Origin: Actinomycetota bacterium
GTDB taxonomy: Bacteria > Actinomycetota > Thermoleophilia > Solirubrobacterales > Solirubrobacteraceae
Length of the DNA: 64,000 bases
Direction of reading: 5' to 3'
Assembly (NCBI GenBank): GCA_009699865.1
Contig: WLNJ01000003.1
Span: forward strand, 35,990 to 99,989
The notes below the pieces were generated by a model. That model made no database searches and was not told where the DNA came from. It saw nothing but the letters and a program-made list of their open reading frames with translations. Made by a program: the position numbers and the translations under genes. This document shows positions 42,017-50,571 of the stretch, piece after piece (the stretch's first letter is position 1; each line of letters opens with the position of its first letter).

Positions 42017-43380
42017 TCAGTCGACAGCGGGGCTGATTCCTCACGCGGTCTGCGGTAGACCGCAGTTAGGAGGACTACGAGAATTAGTGTGCCGCCGGCG
42101 TACCCTGCTTCAGCACGGTGAACCGGGTCGGGCATGACAGACGCGGCACACCAGGCGATGAAGAGTGCTGCCGCTAGGAGCCACGCAAACGCGGCGAGCT
42201 TCGCGTGGCCTCGGGCGAGCGCAGCTTGGTTGAGGGTGCCTGCCGCTAGATGGAATCCCATTCCGATCGCGACGACGGCTAGACCGATTCGGTCATAGGC
42301 ACCGTGTCCACCTGCGAAGAGAACCGACATGATCCACGGACCGGCAGCAAGGAACATGACGGCTACCGCCGCCGTGAAGATGGCGATGGCGCCGATTGTC
42401 TTAGCGATGGCTCGCTTGAATGCTTCATGACCGCCTGTCGCCTCAAGGCCGGCTAGGTGGGGGAGCAGTGAGGTCTGGATTGCCTGGAAGAGCTGAAGTG
42501 GCGCGCGGGCGATCAGGAGGGCGTTGAACACGAGTCCAGCCGCCACAGTCCCAGCCGCGGTCGCAGCAACGGCAATGACTGCCCCGTTGAGGAGGGCCTG
42601 TTCGGCAAGCATTACTCCGAAGACTGCGGCTGCAAAACCGGCTCCACGACGCAGGGAAAGGTCACCGGCGGCTTCCTCTGCTGCCTCGGCACCAGGTCCG
42701 CCTTCGATCGCAGCATCAACCGCTGGGACGATTGATGCGGCTGGGTCGTGGGGGGTGTCAGCGTTCTTGCGAGCGAATGCTGCTGGCACCACTAAGAGCG
42801 ATACGCAGGGGGCGGCGAAGATACCGAGGGCGACAACATTCTCCCCGTCGGCAATGCCCACGACAACGGCAAGCGCAAAGAGGAATCGGGCGACCGATTC
42901 CACGAACACCAGCAGGCCGTAGAGCCCAAACCTGTCGTGCCCGGCCAGCCATCCTCTTGCAAAGTAGGAGGCCGCGTAGGCGAGGGTTGAGCCGACAAGA
43001 ATCCAATATGTCGTTTCGGATCCGCTGAAGACTCCGTTGATGATGCTGTCCTTGAGGGGGAGTGCTACAGCGAGGAAGGTTGCGGCAAATCCGGCTTGGA
43101 TCAACATGGGAACTCTCAGAGGGTGACCCTCCAATCCCCTCGCCCTGCGGTCAGCGATTGTCCGAGAGAGAAGCTGCTCAATCGGCCTGTAGATCACTGA
43201 GACGATGACAAAGAGGATGCTCCAGAGCAGCGCTACTCGGTCGTAGCCGGGGCCGCCATCGAGCGCATGGCTGGCAACTGTGAAGTAGCCAAAGGTGACG
43301 ATTCCCGTCGAGGCAATCCCGATGGATAGAACCTTCGCGCTCGCCCCATACGAGCGTTCGCTCGCTTTGGCATCAGCCAT
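41980..43380 (-). CDS. Wzx/MATE-type polysaccharide or lipid-linked glycan flippase
   Basis: 466 aa with about twelve to fourteen hydrophobic helices; it resembles Wzx-type members of the MOP flippase superfamily (AKVLSIGIASTGIVTFGYF at the N-terminus; ARAPLQLFQAIQTSLLPHL late, where the MurJ/Wzx families have a similar stretch). A hydrophilic, Glu/Ala-rich loop of about 45 residues sits near 210-255. It is the third gene of a minus-strand operon after a glycosyltransferase and a methyltransferase, which suggests export of a modified glycan or glycolipid. The substrate is unknown. The 3' end overlaps rpe. Confidence 0.75.
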   Translation of the reverse strand: MADAKASERSYGASAKVLSIGIASTGIVTFGYFTVASHALDGGPGYDRVALLWSILFVIVSVIYRPIEQLLSRTIADRRARGLEGHPLRVPMLIQAGFAATFLAVALPLKDSIINGVFSGSETTYWILVGSTLAYAASYFARGWLAGHDRFGLYGLLVFVESVARFLFALAVVVGIADGENVVALGIFAAPCVSLLVVPAAFARKNADTPHDPAASIVPAVDAAIEGGPGAEAAEEAAGDLSLRRGAGFAAAVFGVMLAEQALLNGAVIAVAATAAGTVAAGLVFNALLIARAPLQLFQAIQTSLLPHLAGLEATGGHEAFKRAIAKTIGAIAIFTAAVAVMFLAAGPWIMSVLFAGGHGAYDRIGLAVVAIGMGFHLAAGTLNQAALARGHAKLAAFAWLLAAALFIAWCAASVMPDPVHRAEAGYAGGTLILVVLLTAVYRRPREESAPLSTDQLAPAAAAIAE

Positions 43381-43382
43381 GT

Positions 43383-43997
43383 CTAGCGGCGGACGAGAAG
43401 CATCGTCCAGGGGAACGGTGACCGTGCTTCGGTCACTTCGCCGTGCTGGGCGAGCATCTTGACAAACGAACGCTTGGACCAGTGATTGACGTGGCCTGGG
43501 GTGTTACCAAGGCTAGTCAGGTACTTCCCGCGGGCGCAGTTGACGATCCTCCAGAGTGGCTCGCGTGGAACTGAGACGAGAATGTGTCCTGAGGAGCAGC
43601 GAGCCATTTCAGCCACGGTGTGCTCTGGGTCTGGGACGTGCTCCAGAACCTCAATTGCGGTCGCAAGGTCAAACTCGCCGTCAGCAAAGGGAAGGTTCCC
43701 GGGTTCGACTGTCACATACTCAAGGTTGCCGCGCTGGCGCTTGGCCCATTCGGCCTTGAGCTTGGCGTCGTCTAGGTCAACGCCAACAATCCGTCCGCCG
43801 CTGATCTGGTCGGCCCACTGCTCGGTGAGGACACCTTCGCCGCAGCCCACATCAAGGATGGACTTCGGAGCGGCCTGCTTGAAGAGCTCATCAAGGTTGC
43901 CCTCGAACCCGCTCATCAGACGCTTAACAAAGGGGTTTGTTGACCCGTACTTGTCGAACGTGTTGCCTGTTGGTACCTCTTCGTGCTCGTGAGTCAT
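43383..43997 (-). CDS. Class I SAM-dependent methyltransferase
   Basis: 204 aa. SAM-binding motif I SILDVGCGEG at about 46-55, acidic loop after VGVDLDDAKL and LATAIEVLEHVPDP (motif post-II) follow the UbiE/Methyltransf_11 pattern. Its end (VNHWSKRSFVKMLAQHGEV) resembles glycan- or lipid-modifying methyltransferases linked to polysaccharide loci. Start overlaps the glycosyltransferase stop by 4 nt and the flippase ATG follows after 2 bp. The acceptor is not predictable. Confidence 0.82.
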   Translation of the reverse strand: MTHEHEEVPTGNTFDKYGSTNPFVKRLMSGFEGNLDELFKQAAPKSILDVGCGEGVLTEQWADQISGGRIVGVDLDDAKLKAEWAKRQRGNLEYVTVEPGNLPFADGEFDLATAIEVLEHVPDPEHTVAEMARCSSGHILVSVPREPLWRIVNCARGKYLTSLGNTPGHVNHWSKRSFVKMLAQHGEVTEARSPFPWTMLLVRR

Positions 43998-45016
43998 GCG
44001 GGGGTGATCCTTTCATGGCCTTCGACCTCAGGGGTCCGGGCCTCCTGCGCTGGGTGGTAGTGGGATGGGGCAACGCCAAGCTTGAGCTCGATGCGCCTGA
44101 CCCGGTCGAGGGTTCTAACTGAGATGACTCGCTGGGCTGCAAGGAGATCTCCGATTACGCCGAGCGCAGCCATCAGCGCGGCGGTGTTGAAGAGAACGGC
44201 TCCGAGAATGAGGGACTGGACATGCCCGCTGCCTTGACCGTCGATCAGTGCGATCGAGAACCGGATCCAGAGAGCGAGAGCTCCGATACCAAGGAGGATT
44301 GAAAGGCCCCAGAAGATCTTCAGTGGGTGGTACTGGGCGTAGATCCGGAAGATCGAAATTGAGTTGCGGCGAACATACGCCCACATTGATGGGAAGAGAC
44401 GTGACTCACGGGTCTTCTCGTTGGTCCGGATTGGGACATCCATGACTGCGAGATCCTGGTTGCCAGCTTGAATGATCGTCTCGAGCGTGTAGGTGAATCG
44501 TGACACCACGACAAGCTGAAGGGCGGCCTCGCGGTTGTATGCACGGAACCCTGAGGTTGTGTCGGCGACTTCAGTCCGCGAGGCCTGCCGGACTACCCAA
44601 GACCCGAGGCGCTGCAGCTGGATCTTGAGCGGCGAGAAATGCTGGATTGTGTGAACTTGCCGATCCCCGACAACCATGTCGGCATCGCCGGCGACGATGG
44701 GGGCGACAAGCTTGACAATGTCGCCGCCGTTGTACTGGTTGTCGGCATCGGTGTTGACAACCACGTCTGCGCCGAGCTTGAGCGAGGCGTCCAGTCCTGC
44801 TTGGAACCCAGCCGCAAGTCCTTTGTTAGCAGTGAACTTGACGATGTGGTCAACGCCACCTGCGCGTGCGACCTCGATCGTGCGGTCGGTTGATCCGTCA
44901 TCAATAACAAGCCATTCGACGGTGTCAATTCCTGGAACGGAACGCGGTAGATCAGCGAGTGTCTCGGCGAGAGTGTCTTCCTCGTTGAAGCAGGGAATCT
45001 GGATGATGAGTTTCAT
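43994..45016 (-). CDS. GT2 glycosyltransferase, polyprenyl-phosphate sugar transferase type
   Basis: 340 aa. GT-A domain of the dolichyl-phosphate mannose synthase type: QIPCFNEEDTLAETL, the nucleotide-binding DDGSTD at 39-44 and the metal site DAD at 90-92 within NTDADNQYNGGDI. VADTTSGFRAYNREAAL is typical of that subfamily. Two C-terminal membrane helices (about 230-252 and 265-290) anchor it. It probably loads a sugar on undecaprenyl or decaprenyl phosphate. First gene of the minus-strand glycan cassette. Confidence 0.86.
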   Translation of the reverse strand: MKLIIQIPCFNEEDTLAETLADLPRSVPGIDTVEWLVIDDGSTDRTIEVARAGGVDHIVKFTANKGLAAGFQAGLDASLKLGADVVVNTDADNQYNGGDIVKLVAPIVAGDADMVVGDRQVHTIQHFSPLKIQLQRLGSWVVRQASRTEVADTTSGFRAYNREAALQLVVVSRFTYTLETIIQAGNQDLAVMDVPIRTNEKTRESRLFPSMWAYVRRNSISIFRIYAQYHPLKIFWGLSILLGIGALALWIRFSIALIDGQGSGHVQSLILGAVLFNTAALMAALGVIGDLLAAQRVISVRTLDRVRRIELKLGVAPSHYHPAQEARTPEVEGHERITPA

Positions 45017-45166
45017 AGTGAAATTGTGCGGTGTCCTGTTTGGTCCCGCGGCGCGAGAATACCTATGGATGCGGGCGTTGGGGCCACCCGGGCGTCATGG
45101 TGCGCTGCTGACCGGAGCCATCCCGCCCCGGGCTGGGGGCCAAAGCCGCGTATCCTCGAAAGAGCA

Positions 45167-46291
45167 ATGTCCGCCCTGGCACCGACAGACCTTGAATATC
45201 TCGACCGTGCGCTGCAGCTCGCGGAGCGCGGCCGCGGGCGAGTAAGCCCGAATCCTCTTGTAGGTGCCCTTGTGGTTCTCAACGGTGCGGTCATTGGTGA
45301 GGGCTGGCACGCAGAGCTTGGCGGGGACCATGCTGAAGTTGCCGCGATCACCGCGGCTGGCGGTCCCGCGGCGACTCGGGGAGCAACGATGTATGTCTCC
45401 CTCGAGCCCTGCTGTCATCAGGGTCGAACGCCTCCATGTAGTGAAGCCATAACTGCAGCGGGAATCGCGCGGGTTGTAATTGCCTCAGATGATCCAAGCG
45501 AGAAGGCCAATGGCCGCAGCCTCGGCATGCTCCGCGATGAGGGCATCGAAGTTGAGATGGCTGAGGGTGAAATCCGGCAGCGAGCAACAGGCATGAACCA
45601 GCCATTCCGCAAGCACGCCCGGACTGGGCGTCCGTGGGTTCTAGCCAAGTTTGCGGCTTCACTGGACGGGAAAGTCGCATCGTCCTCAGGCGACTCCAAG
45701 TGGATTAGTGGCGAGGAGAGTCGCGCGCTCGTCCATCAGTGGAGGTCCGAGGTTGACGCGGTAGCAGTGGGCATTGGGACGGCACTGACTGATGACCCAA
45801 GGCTGACGGCCCGCGGTGATGGCACGCTGACTCAGCCGCGCAGGGTGGTCTTCGATGCTTCGGCACGGCTCCCACTTGATTCTCAGCTGGTTGCCGAGCC
45901 TGAGTCACCACCGGTGACCGTCGTTGTCGACAGGGGAGCGCAGCGGGCTGAGGTTGATGCTCTTGAGGCGTCAGGTGTGGATGTGCTCGTAGCTACGGGC
46001 GAGAATGAGGCCGCCCGGGTGGAGTCTGCCCTTGAGCAACTTGGGGAACTCGGGATCACCTCAGTTCTCCTAGAGGGTGGGCCCAAGCTCGCAGGCGCGT
46101 TTCTCGACGCCGGGGAAGTTGACGAACTGAGGATCTTTCTCGCTCCGGTCTTGATTGGCGCACACGCTGCCCGGGATCCTTTTGAGGGCCGCGGCAGTGA
46201 GACAGTCGCTGAGGCGCTCCGTGTTCCCACCCCCGATGTGACCCGTGTTGGCGACGATCTTCTGCTCACCAGCAGACTCCGGGAGTGGTGA
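45167..46291 (+). CDS. ribD: Bifunctional riboflavin deaminase/reductase RibD
   Basis: 374 aa. N-terminal cytidine-deaminase-like domain with zinc ligands in HAELGGDHAEVAAI and LEPCCHQGRTPPC, then the C-terminal reductase (WVLAKFAASLDGKVA, WISGEESRALVHQWRSEVDA, LLEGGPKLAGAFL). Catalyses steps two and three of riboflavin synthesis. ATG 45167 has GAAAGAG upstream and TATCCT (45151-45156) as a possible -10. No FMN riboswitch is seen in the 150-bp gap to the divergent glycosyltransferase. Confidence 0.96.
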   Translation: MSALAPTDLEYLDRALQLAERGRGRVSPNPLVGALVVLNGAVIGEGWHAELGGDHAEVAAITAAGGPAATRGATMYVSLEPCCHQGRTPPCSEAITAAGIARVVIASDDPSEKANGRSLGMLRDEGIEVEMAEGEIRQRATGMNQPFRKHARTGRPWVLAKFAASLDGKVASSSGDSKWISGEESRALVHQWRSEVDAVAVGIGTALTDDPRLTARGDGTLTQPRRVVFDASARLPLDSQLVAEPESPPVTVVVDRGAQRAEVDALEASGVDVLVATGENEAARVESALEQLGELGITSVLLEGGPKLAGAFLDAGEVDELRIFLAPVLIGAHAARDPFEGRGSETVAEALRVPTPDVTRVGDDLLLTSRLREW

Positions 46292-46292
46292 A

Positions 46293-46883
46293 ATGTTCAC
46301 AGGACTGATTGAGGAACTTGGACGGATCAAGGAACGCGAGGCCTCAGCAGAGGGTGGCGCTCGGTTGGTAATCGAGGCGGGGTTTGTTGACGAACTCGTC
46401 GCCGGTGACTCGGTCGCCGTCAACGGTGTCTGTCTCACCGCAGTAGATCCCAGTGCCGGGGTCTTCTCCGCTGACGCAATGGGTGTCACTCTGGAACGCA
46501 GCTCGCTTGGCGACTTGGAAGTCGGGTCGGTCGTCAACTTGGAACGGGCGGTCCGTGCTGATGGCCGTCTGGGAGGACACATTGTCCAGGGCCATGTTGA
46601 CGGTGTCGGGGCTGTTTCAGCCACCCGCAGGGATGGAAACGCGCTGGTGGTTACAGTTGGGTGCAACGTTGATCTTCTGCGGTACATGGTTCCGAAGGGG
46701 TCCATTGCTGTTGATGGCGTGTCACTGACACTTGCCGAAGTCCACGAAGATGGTTTTGATGTCTGGCTGATTCCCGAAACACAGGAGCGCACGAGGATCG
46801 GGCAGGCAGTGCCGGGAATGCGCGTAAATCTTGAAGTCGACATCCTTGCGAAATACGTAGAGAGATTGAGTACAACCAAATGA
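46293..46883 (+). CDS. ribE: Riboflavin synthase alpha chain
   Basis: 196 aa with two tandem lumazine-binding domains, starting [14 protein letters not shown] (about 1-95) and repeating from [14 protein letters not shown] (about 97-190). It dismutates two lumazines to riboflavin. [12 protein letters not shown] and [14 protein letters not shown] are the paired signatures. Starts 1 bp after the ribD stop, overlaps ribBA by 4 nt. Confidence 0.96.
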   Translation: MFTGLIEELGRIKEREASAEGGARLVIEAGFVDELVAGDSVAVNGVCLTAVDPSAGVFSADAMGVTLERSSLGDLEVGSVVNLERAVRADGRLGGHIVQGHVDGVGAVSATRRDGNALVVTVGCNVDLLRYMVPKGSIAVDGVSLTLAEVHEDGFDVWLIPETQERTRIGQAVPGMRVNLEVDILAKYVERLSTTK

Positions 46884-48175
46884 CCGAACCACAGCACGAG
46901 AACCCATTCGCATCCATCGAGGATGCTGTTGAAGACATCCGCCAAGGAAAGATGGTCATCGTCTGTGACGACGAGGACCGTGAGAACGAGGGCGACCTCG
47001 TCCTAGCAGCCCAGTTCGCCACGTCTGAAGCGATCAACTTCATGATCCGTGAAGCTCGAGGGCTGGTCTGTCTCGCTCTAACTCCTGAGCGCTGTGACGA
47101 ACTCGGCCTGCCGCTTCAGGCGGCCAAGAACGAGGACCCCATGAAGACAGCCTTCACGATCGCGATTGACGCGAAGGAGGGCACCACAACCGGCATTTCT
47201 CCAGCCGAGCGGGCGCACACCATTCAAGTTGCCATCGCGGCTGACACTCGTCCTTCAGACCTGATCCACGGCGGTCACCTGTTCCCTCTTAAGTCGAGGG
47301 CTGGGGGAGTGCTGCAACGTGCAGGGCACACCGAGGCCTCGGTTGATCTGGCGCGGCTGGCGGGACTGCATCCATCCGGCGTGATCTGCGAGATCGTCAA
47401 TGACGACGGCTCAATGGCACGGGTCAGTGACCTGATCGGCTACAAGGACCGTCACGGTTTGAAGATGATCACGATCCAGGACCTGATCGCTTACCGCCGT
47501 CAGAATGATCGCCTTGTCGACAGGGTTGTCTCAACCGCACTGCCAACAGGATTCGGCGACTTCACATGCGTGGGCTACCGGTCTCAGGTTGATGGCAAGC
47601 ATCATGTTGCGATGGTTAAGGGCGATGTGGCTGGCAAGTCAGATGTTCTGGTCCGGGTTCACTCTGAGTGCCTTACTGGTGATGTGTTTCACTCCCTTCG
47701 CTGTGATTGCGGCGAGCAGCTTGAGTCCGCTCTTACCATGATTGAGCAGGAAGGCAGCGGTGTCTTGCTCTACCTCAGCCAGGAAGGGCGCGGCATTGGA
47801 CTGCTCAACAAGTTGAAGGCCTACAAGCTTCAGGAAGAGGGCTTTGACACGGTGGAAGCCAACCTCAAGTTGGGGCTCCCAGCCGACCTGCGTGACTATG
47901 GCATCGGCGCTCAGATCCTCACGGACTTGGGCTTGAGCAGCATCCGGATTCTGACAAACAATCCGAAGAAGATCATTGGGCTTGAGGGTTACGGGCTCTC
48001 AGTAAGTGACCAGGTGCCGATTATCTCCACGCCAAACCCGCACAACGAGGCATATCTACGTGCCAAGGAGGAGCGGATGGGTCACATTCTCCATCACCAA
48101 GGACTTGCTCTTGACGACGACATGCCGGGCTCCTCGGATCCGTCGTCTTCCGTGAGTGAAGCGGAGCAAGAGTGA
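46880..48175 (+). CDS. ribBA: Bifunctional DHBP synthase / GTP cyclohydrolase II
   Basis: 431 aa. The N-terminal half makes 3,4-dihydroxy-2-butanone 4-phosphate ([43 protein letters not shown]). The C-terminal half opens the GTP ring, with zinc Cys in [22 protein letters not shown] and [17 protein letters not shown]. Both branches of riboflavin synthesis are thus fed by one protein. A tail of about 20 Ser/Glu residues follows. The stop overlaps ribH. Confidence 0.97.
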   Translation: MTEPQHENPFASIEDAVEDIRQGKMVIVCDDEDRENEGDLVLAAQFATSEAINFMIREARGLVCLALTPERCDELGLPLQAAKNEDPMKTAFTIAIDAKEGTTTGISPAERAHTIQVAIAADTRPSDLIHGGHLFPLKSRAGGVLQRAGHTEASVDLARLAGLHPSGVICEIVNDDGSMARVSDLIGYKDRHGLKMITIQDLIAYRRQNDRLVDRVVSTALPTGFGDFTCVGYRSQVDGKHHVAMVKGDVAGKSDVLVRVHSECLTGDVFHSLRCDCGEQLESALTMIEQEGSGVLLYLSQEGRGIGLLNKLKAYKLQEEGFDTVEANLKLGLPADLRDYGIGAQILTDLGLSSIRILTNNPKKIIGLEGYGLSVSDQVPIISTPNPHNEAYLRAKEERMGHILHHQGLALDDDMPGSSDPSSSVSEAEQE

Positions 48176-48612
48176 GTCTGTCCGAGCCTGCTTTTGCTGT
48201 TGTGGCAGCTGACTTCTATGGAGATCTTGCGGATCGGCTGATTGCGGGCGCGAGCGCCGAACTGAGCGAGTCGGGCACGAGTTCGATCGAGCACTTCCGG
48301 GTCCCGGGGGCCTTTGAGCTTCCGTTTGCAGCCCGTCAGATAGCTCTGACAGGCCGATTTGACGGAATTGTCTGTGTCGGCGCTGTCATTAGGGGAGAGA
48401 CCGATCACTACGACTATGTCTGCTCTGAGGCAGCCCGCGGCATCCTTCAGGTCGGTCTTGATACTGGTGTCCCCGTCGGTTTTGGAGTCCTTACAGTCGA
48501 CACCTTGGATCAGGCGCTTGCCCGATCCGGTGGAGACAAACGGGACAGCGGTAGGCACGCAGCTGGTGCGGTTCTCGCTCAGCTTGAGATCAAGCGCCAG
48601 CTCAGCGTCTAG
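48172..48612 (+). CDS. ribH: Lumazine synthase (riboflavin synthase beta)
   Basis: 146 aa, GTG start overlapping ribBA. Condenses the two riboflavin precursors in icosahedral or pentameric assemblies. FRVPGAFELPFAAR, VCVGAVIRGETDHYDYV, VPVGFGVLTVDTLDQALAR and SGGDKRDSGRHAAGAVL are clear family motifs. Last gene of the rib operon. Confidence 0.97.
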   Translation: MSLSEPAFAVVAADFYGDLADRLIAGASAELSESGTSSIEHFRVPGAFELPFAARQIALTGRFDGIVCVGAVIRGETDHYDYVCSEAARGILQVGLDTGVPVGFGVLTVDTLDQALARSGGDKRDSGRHAAGAVLAQLEIKRQLSV

Positions 48613-48620
48613 TAGGAGTC

Positions 48621-48638
48621 GCACTCCCTCCGGAGTGC
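48621..48638 (+). terminator. Hairpin after ribH, possible terminator
   Basis: GCACTCC and GGAGTGC form a perfect 7-bp stem with a 4-nt loop (CTCC), 8 bp after the ribH stop. The following bases (TGTCCTATG) are not a T-tract, so termination would need help; it may also separate rib transcripts from rpmB. Confidence 0.4.
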
Positions 48639-48647
48639 TGTCCTATG

Positions 48648-48653
48648 TATGCT
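48648..48653 (+). promoter_or_regulatory. -10 element of rpmB
   Basis: TATGCT ends 8 nt before the rpmB ATG, directly after the ribH hairpin, and no Shine-Dalgarno sequence is visible; a leaderless or near-leaderless L28 mRNA is likely. Confidence 0.45.
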
Positions 48654-48661
48654 GTTGGTCT

Positions 48662-48853
48662 ATGGCACGTATATGTCACGTCTGCTCGAAGGGCCCTGCC
48701 TTCGGAAATAGCCGCAGCCACTCCATGCGCGCAACTCGTCGACGCTTCGACGCAAATCTTCAGCGTGTCCGGATCAATGACGGTGGAACTCCTCGCAGAG
48801 TCCACGTCTGCACGCGCTGCCTGAAGGCCGGCAAGGTCACCAAAGCCCGTTAG
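48662..48853 (+). CDS. rpmB: Ribosomal protein bL28 (zinc-binding type)
   Basis: 63 aa, standard length. MARICHVCSKGPAFGNSRSHSM is replaced here by the close form starting MARICHVCSKGP; RRRFDANLQRVRI and CTRCLKAGKVTKAR complete the protein. Two CxxC pairs give the zinc (C+) form. It stands alone between the rib operon and the fakA gene, with its own probable promoter and a terminator-like hairpin that includes its TAG stop in the loop. Confidence 0.95.
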   Translation: MARICHVCSKGPAFGNSRSHSMRATRRRFDANLQRVRINDGGTPRRVHVCTRCLKAGKVTKAR

Positions 48854-48866
48854 CGGGCCTTTCTCT
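48842..48866 (+). terminator. Intrinsic terminator overlapping the rpmB stop
   Basis: AAAGCCCG and CGGGCCTTT pair (GCCCG/CGGGC stem, 48845-48849 with 48854-48858) around a TTAG loop that contains the stop codon, followed by the pyrimidine-rich CTTTCTCTT. The stem is short; it may be only partly effective because fakA starts at about 48875. Confidence 0.5.
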
Positions 48867-48874
48867 TGAGTCGA

Positions 48875-50524
48875 GTGTCCAACCAGGACAACTCGCTTAG
48901 CCGCTTCAGAACTGTCGTCGCGGCTGCGCTTATTGAGCTTGACTCGCGCCGCGAGGAGATCAATGACCTCAATGTCTTTCCAGTTGCCGACGGGGACACG
49001 GGCGACAACATGGTCCGCACCCTCCAGAGCGTTGTTGCCGAGCTAGATCTGCTGATCACCAAGCAAGGTGACGGATCATTGGACTCCGTCGGCCGTGCAG
49101 AGATTGTTGACGCTGTCACCAACGCTGCTCTTCTTGGGGGGCGTGGCAACAGTGGCGTCATCCTTTCCCAGCTGATCCATGGAGCTGCTGAGGTGATGAT
49201 CGACGACGACAAGCCGGTTGATGCACTGATGCTTGCCCAGGCAATGAACAGGGCCTCAGAACAGGCCAGGCGTTCTGTTACCGAACCGCGGGAGGGGACG
49301 ATCCTCACCGTGATGGATGACATGGCCAAGCGCCTCCTATCCATAGTGGATGAGGGGACCCCGGCGCTTCCTGATGATGTTGACGAGACAACTCAGAACG
49401 CGGCATTGGCAACCTCACTCGAGGCGGCCGTTTCAGAAGGCGATGCTTCCGTGCGCCGCGGCCCCGAACTTCTGCCTGAGCTGAATGAGTTCGGTGTCAC
49501 TGCCGACGCGGGTGGGTATGGCTTAGTTGTTATTTTCGCTGGCATCGTGGCTGCCCTCAAAGGTGGGATAGCCCCAGAGGTTCACCGGCACACGGCCCCG
49601 CGCGAGAAGCCGCGTGCCGCGTCCCATGCCTCCTCAACGTTCCAGTACTGCGTCAACTTCGCCGTGGTCGGCGAGGGCCTTGACCGCGAGGCCTTCATTC
49701 CTGAGCTGGAGCAGCTCGGTGACAGCCTGATGGTCGTCGGCAGTAGGACCGGTTCCGTTCTGCGAGTGCATGTTCACTCCAATGACCGGGCGGCTGTTGA
49801 GGCCTTATTCGATGGCAAGGGAGAGATCCGTGACATTGAGGTGGCAGACATGTTTGCCCAGATCGACGCGCGCACTCGAAGACTCCGTGATGCCCGCTCC
49901 CTCGTGTTGGCTGTCGTCGCTGGTGAGTCGATGAAGACCCTTTTCGAATTGGATACCTCTGTTGTGGTTCTGGATGGAGGGGCCTCGTTGAATCCATCGA
50001 CTGAGGAGATCCTTGACGCGATTCATGCGGCTCCAGTGGAGGAACTCGTGATCCTCACTGGGTCGGCGAATGTCACGCCGGCTGCGGACAAGGCTGCTGA
50101 GCTGAGTGGGCGGGTTGTTGAGGTAGTGGAAACCGCCAGCGTCCAAGAGGGACTCGCCGTTCTGCACCACCACTACACCGCTTCTTCTGCGGCCGAGAAC
50201 GCTGTTTCGTTACGCGGGGCACTTGCTGCCGTTACGGGTGCTGGGGTTGCTCCAGCAGAGAAGGATGATCCCCAGGGCAGGTACGTGACTGGTGATGCGG
50301 TTGGCTTTGTCGGTGGCGAGCTTGTTAGTTGGGGGAAGGCCGACGCCGCTCTCAACGGGGTGCTTGCAGCGCTGCCGGCCGAGGCTGAGATCGTCACTCT
50401 GATTGAGGGTTCTGGCTCTCCTTTTGGCGACACACTCAAGGGAACAGTCGAGTCCCGGTTTCCTGAGGTGGAGCATCTTCGCGCGGATCATCCGGGCTGG
50501 TGGCTCCTCCTTACCGTCGAGTAG
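48875..50524 (+). CDS. DAK2/FakA-like fatty acid kinase domain protein (YloV family)
   Basis: 549 aa from GTG 48875 (TTG 48866 also possible). An N-terminal DhaL-like ATP-binding domain with DVFPVADGDTGDN-type sequence (NVFPVADGDTGDNMVRTL, about 30-47) and GARGNSGVILSQ-type loop (LGGRGNSGVILSQLIHG) is followed by middle and C-terminal DegV-like regions. In FakA these phosphorylate fatty acids bound to FakB. No fakB is adjacent. The order rpmB-this gene-recG is widely conserved. Kinase substrate in this organism is inferred only. Confidence 0.88.
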   Translation: MSNQDNSLSRFRTVVAAALIELDSRREEINDLNVFPVADGDTGDNMVRTLQSVVAELDLLITKQGDGSLDSVGRAEIVDAVTNAALLGGRGNSGVILSQLIHGAAEVMIDDDKPVDALMLAQAMNRASEQARRSVTEPREGTILTVMDDMAKRLLSIVDEGTPALPDDVDETTQNAALATSLEAAVSEGDASVRRGPELLPELNEFGVTADAGGYGLVVIFAGIVAALKGGIAPEVHRHTAPREKPRAASHASSTFQYCVNFAVVGEGLDREAFIPELEQLGDSLMVVGSRTGSVLRVHVHSNDRAAVEALFDGKGEIRDIEVADMFAQIDARTRRLRDARSLVLAVVAGESMKTLFELDTSVVVLDGGASLNPSTEEILDAIHAAPVEELVILTGSANVTPAADKAAELSGRVVEVVETASVQEGLAVLHHHYTASSAAENAVSLRGALAAVTGAGVAPAEKDDPQGRYVTGDAVGFVGGELVSWGKADAALNGVLAALPAEAEIVTLIEGSGSPFGDTLKGTVESRFPEVEHLRADHPGWWLLLTVE

Positions 50525-50571
50525 CTGATCTGCCGACCGCCGGTCTCGGCAGACTAAGTTCCCGAAGGGCA

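Noticed and set aside
45017..45166. FMN riboswitch upstream of ribD
   Set aside because: The 150-bp gap lacks the conserved RFN core; only a candidate -10 (TATCCT) and GAAAGAG are seen.
48359..48661. Upstream extension of the rpmB frame
   Set aside because: The frame is open back into ribH, but L28 begins at the MARICHVC sequence at 48662; the extension has no family support.
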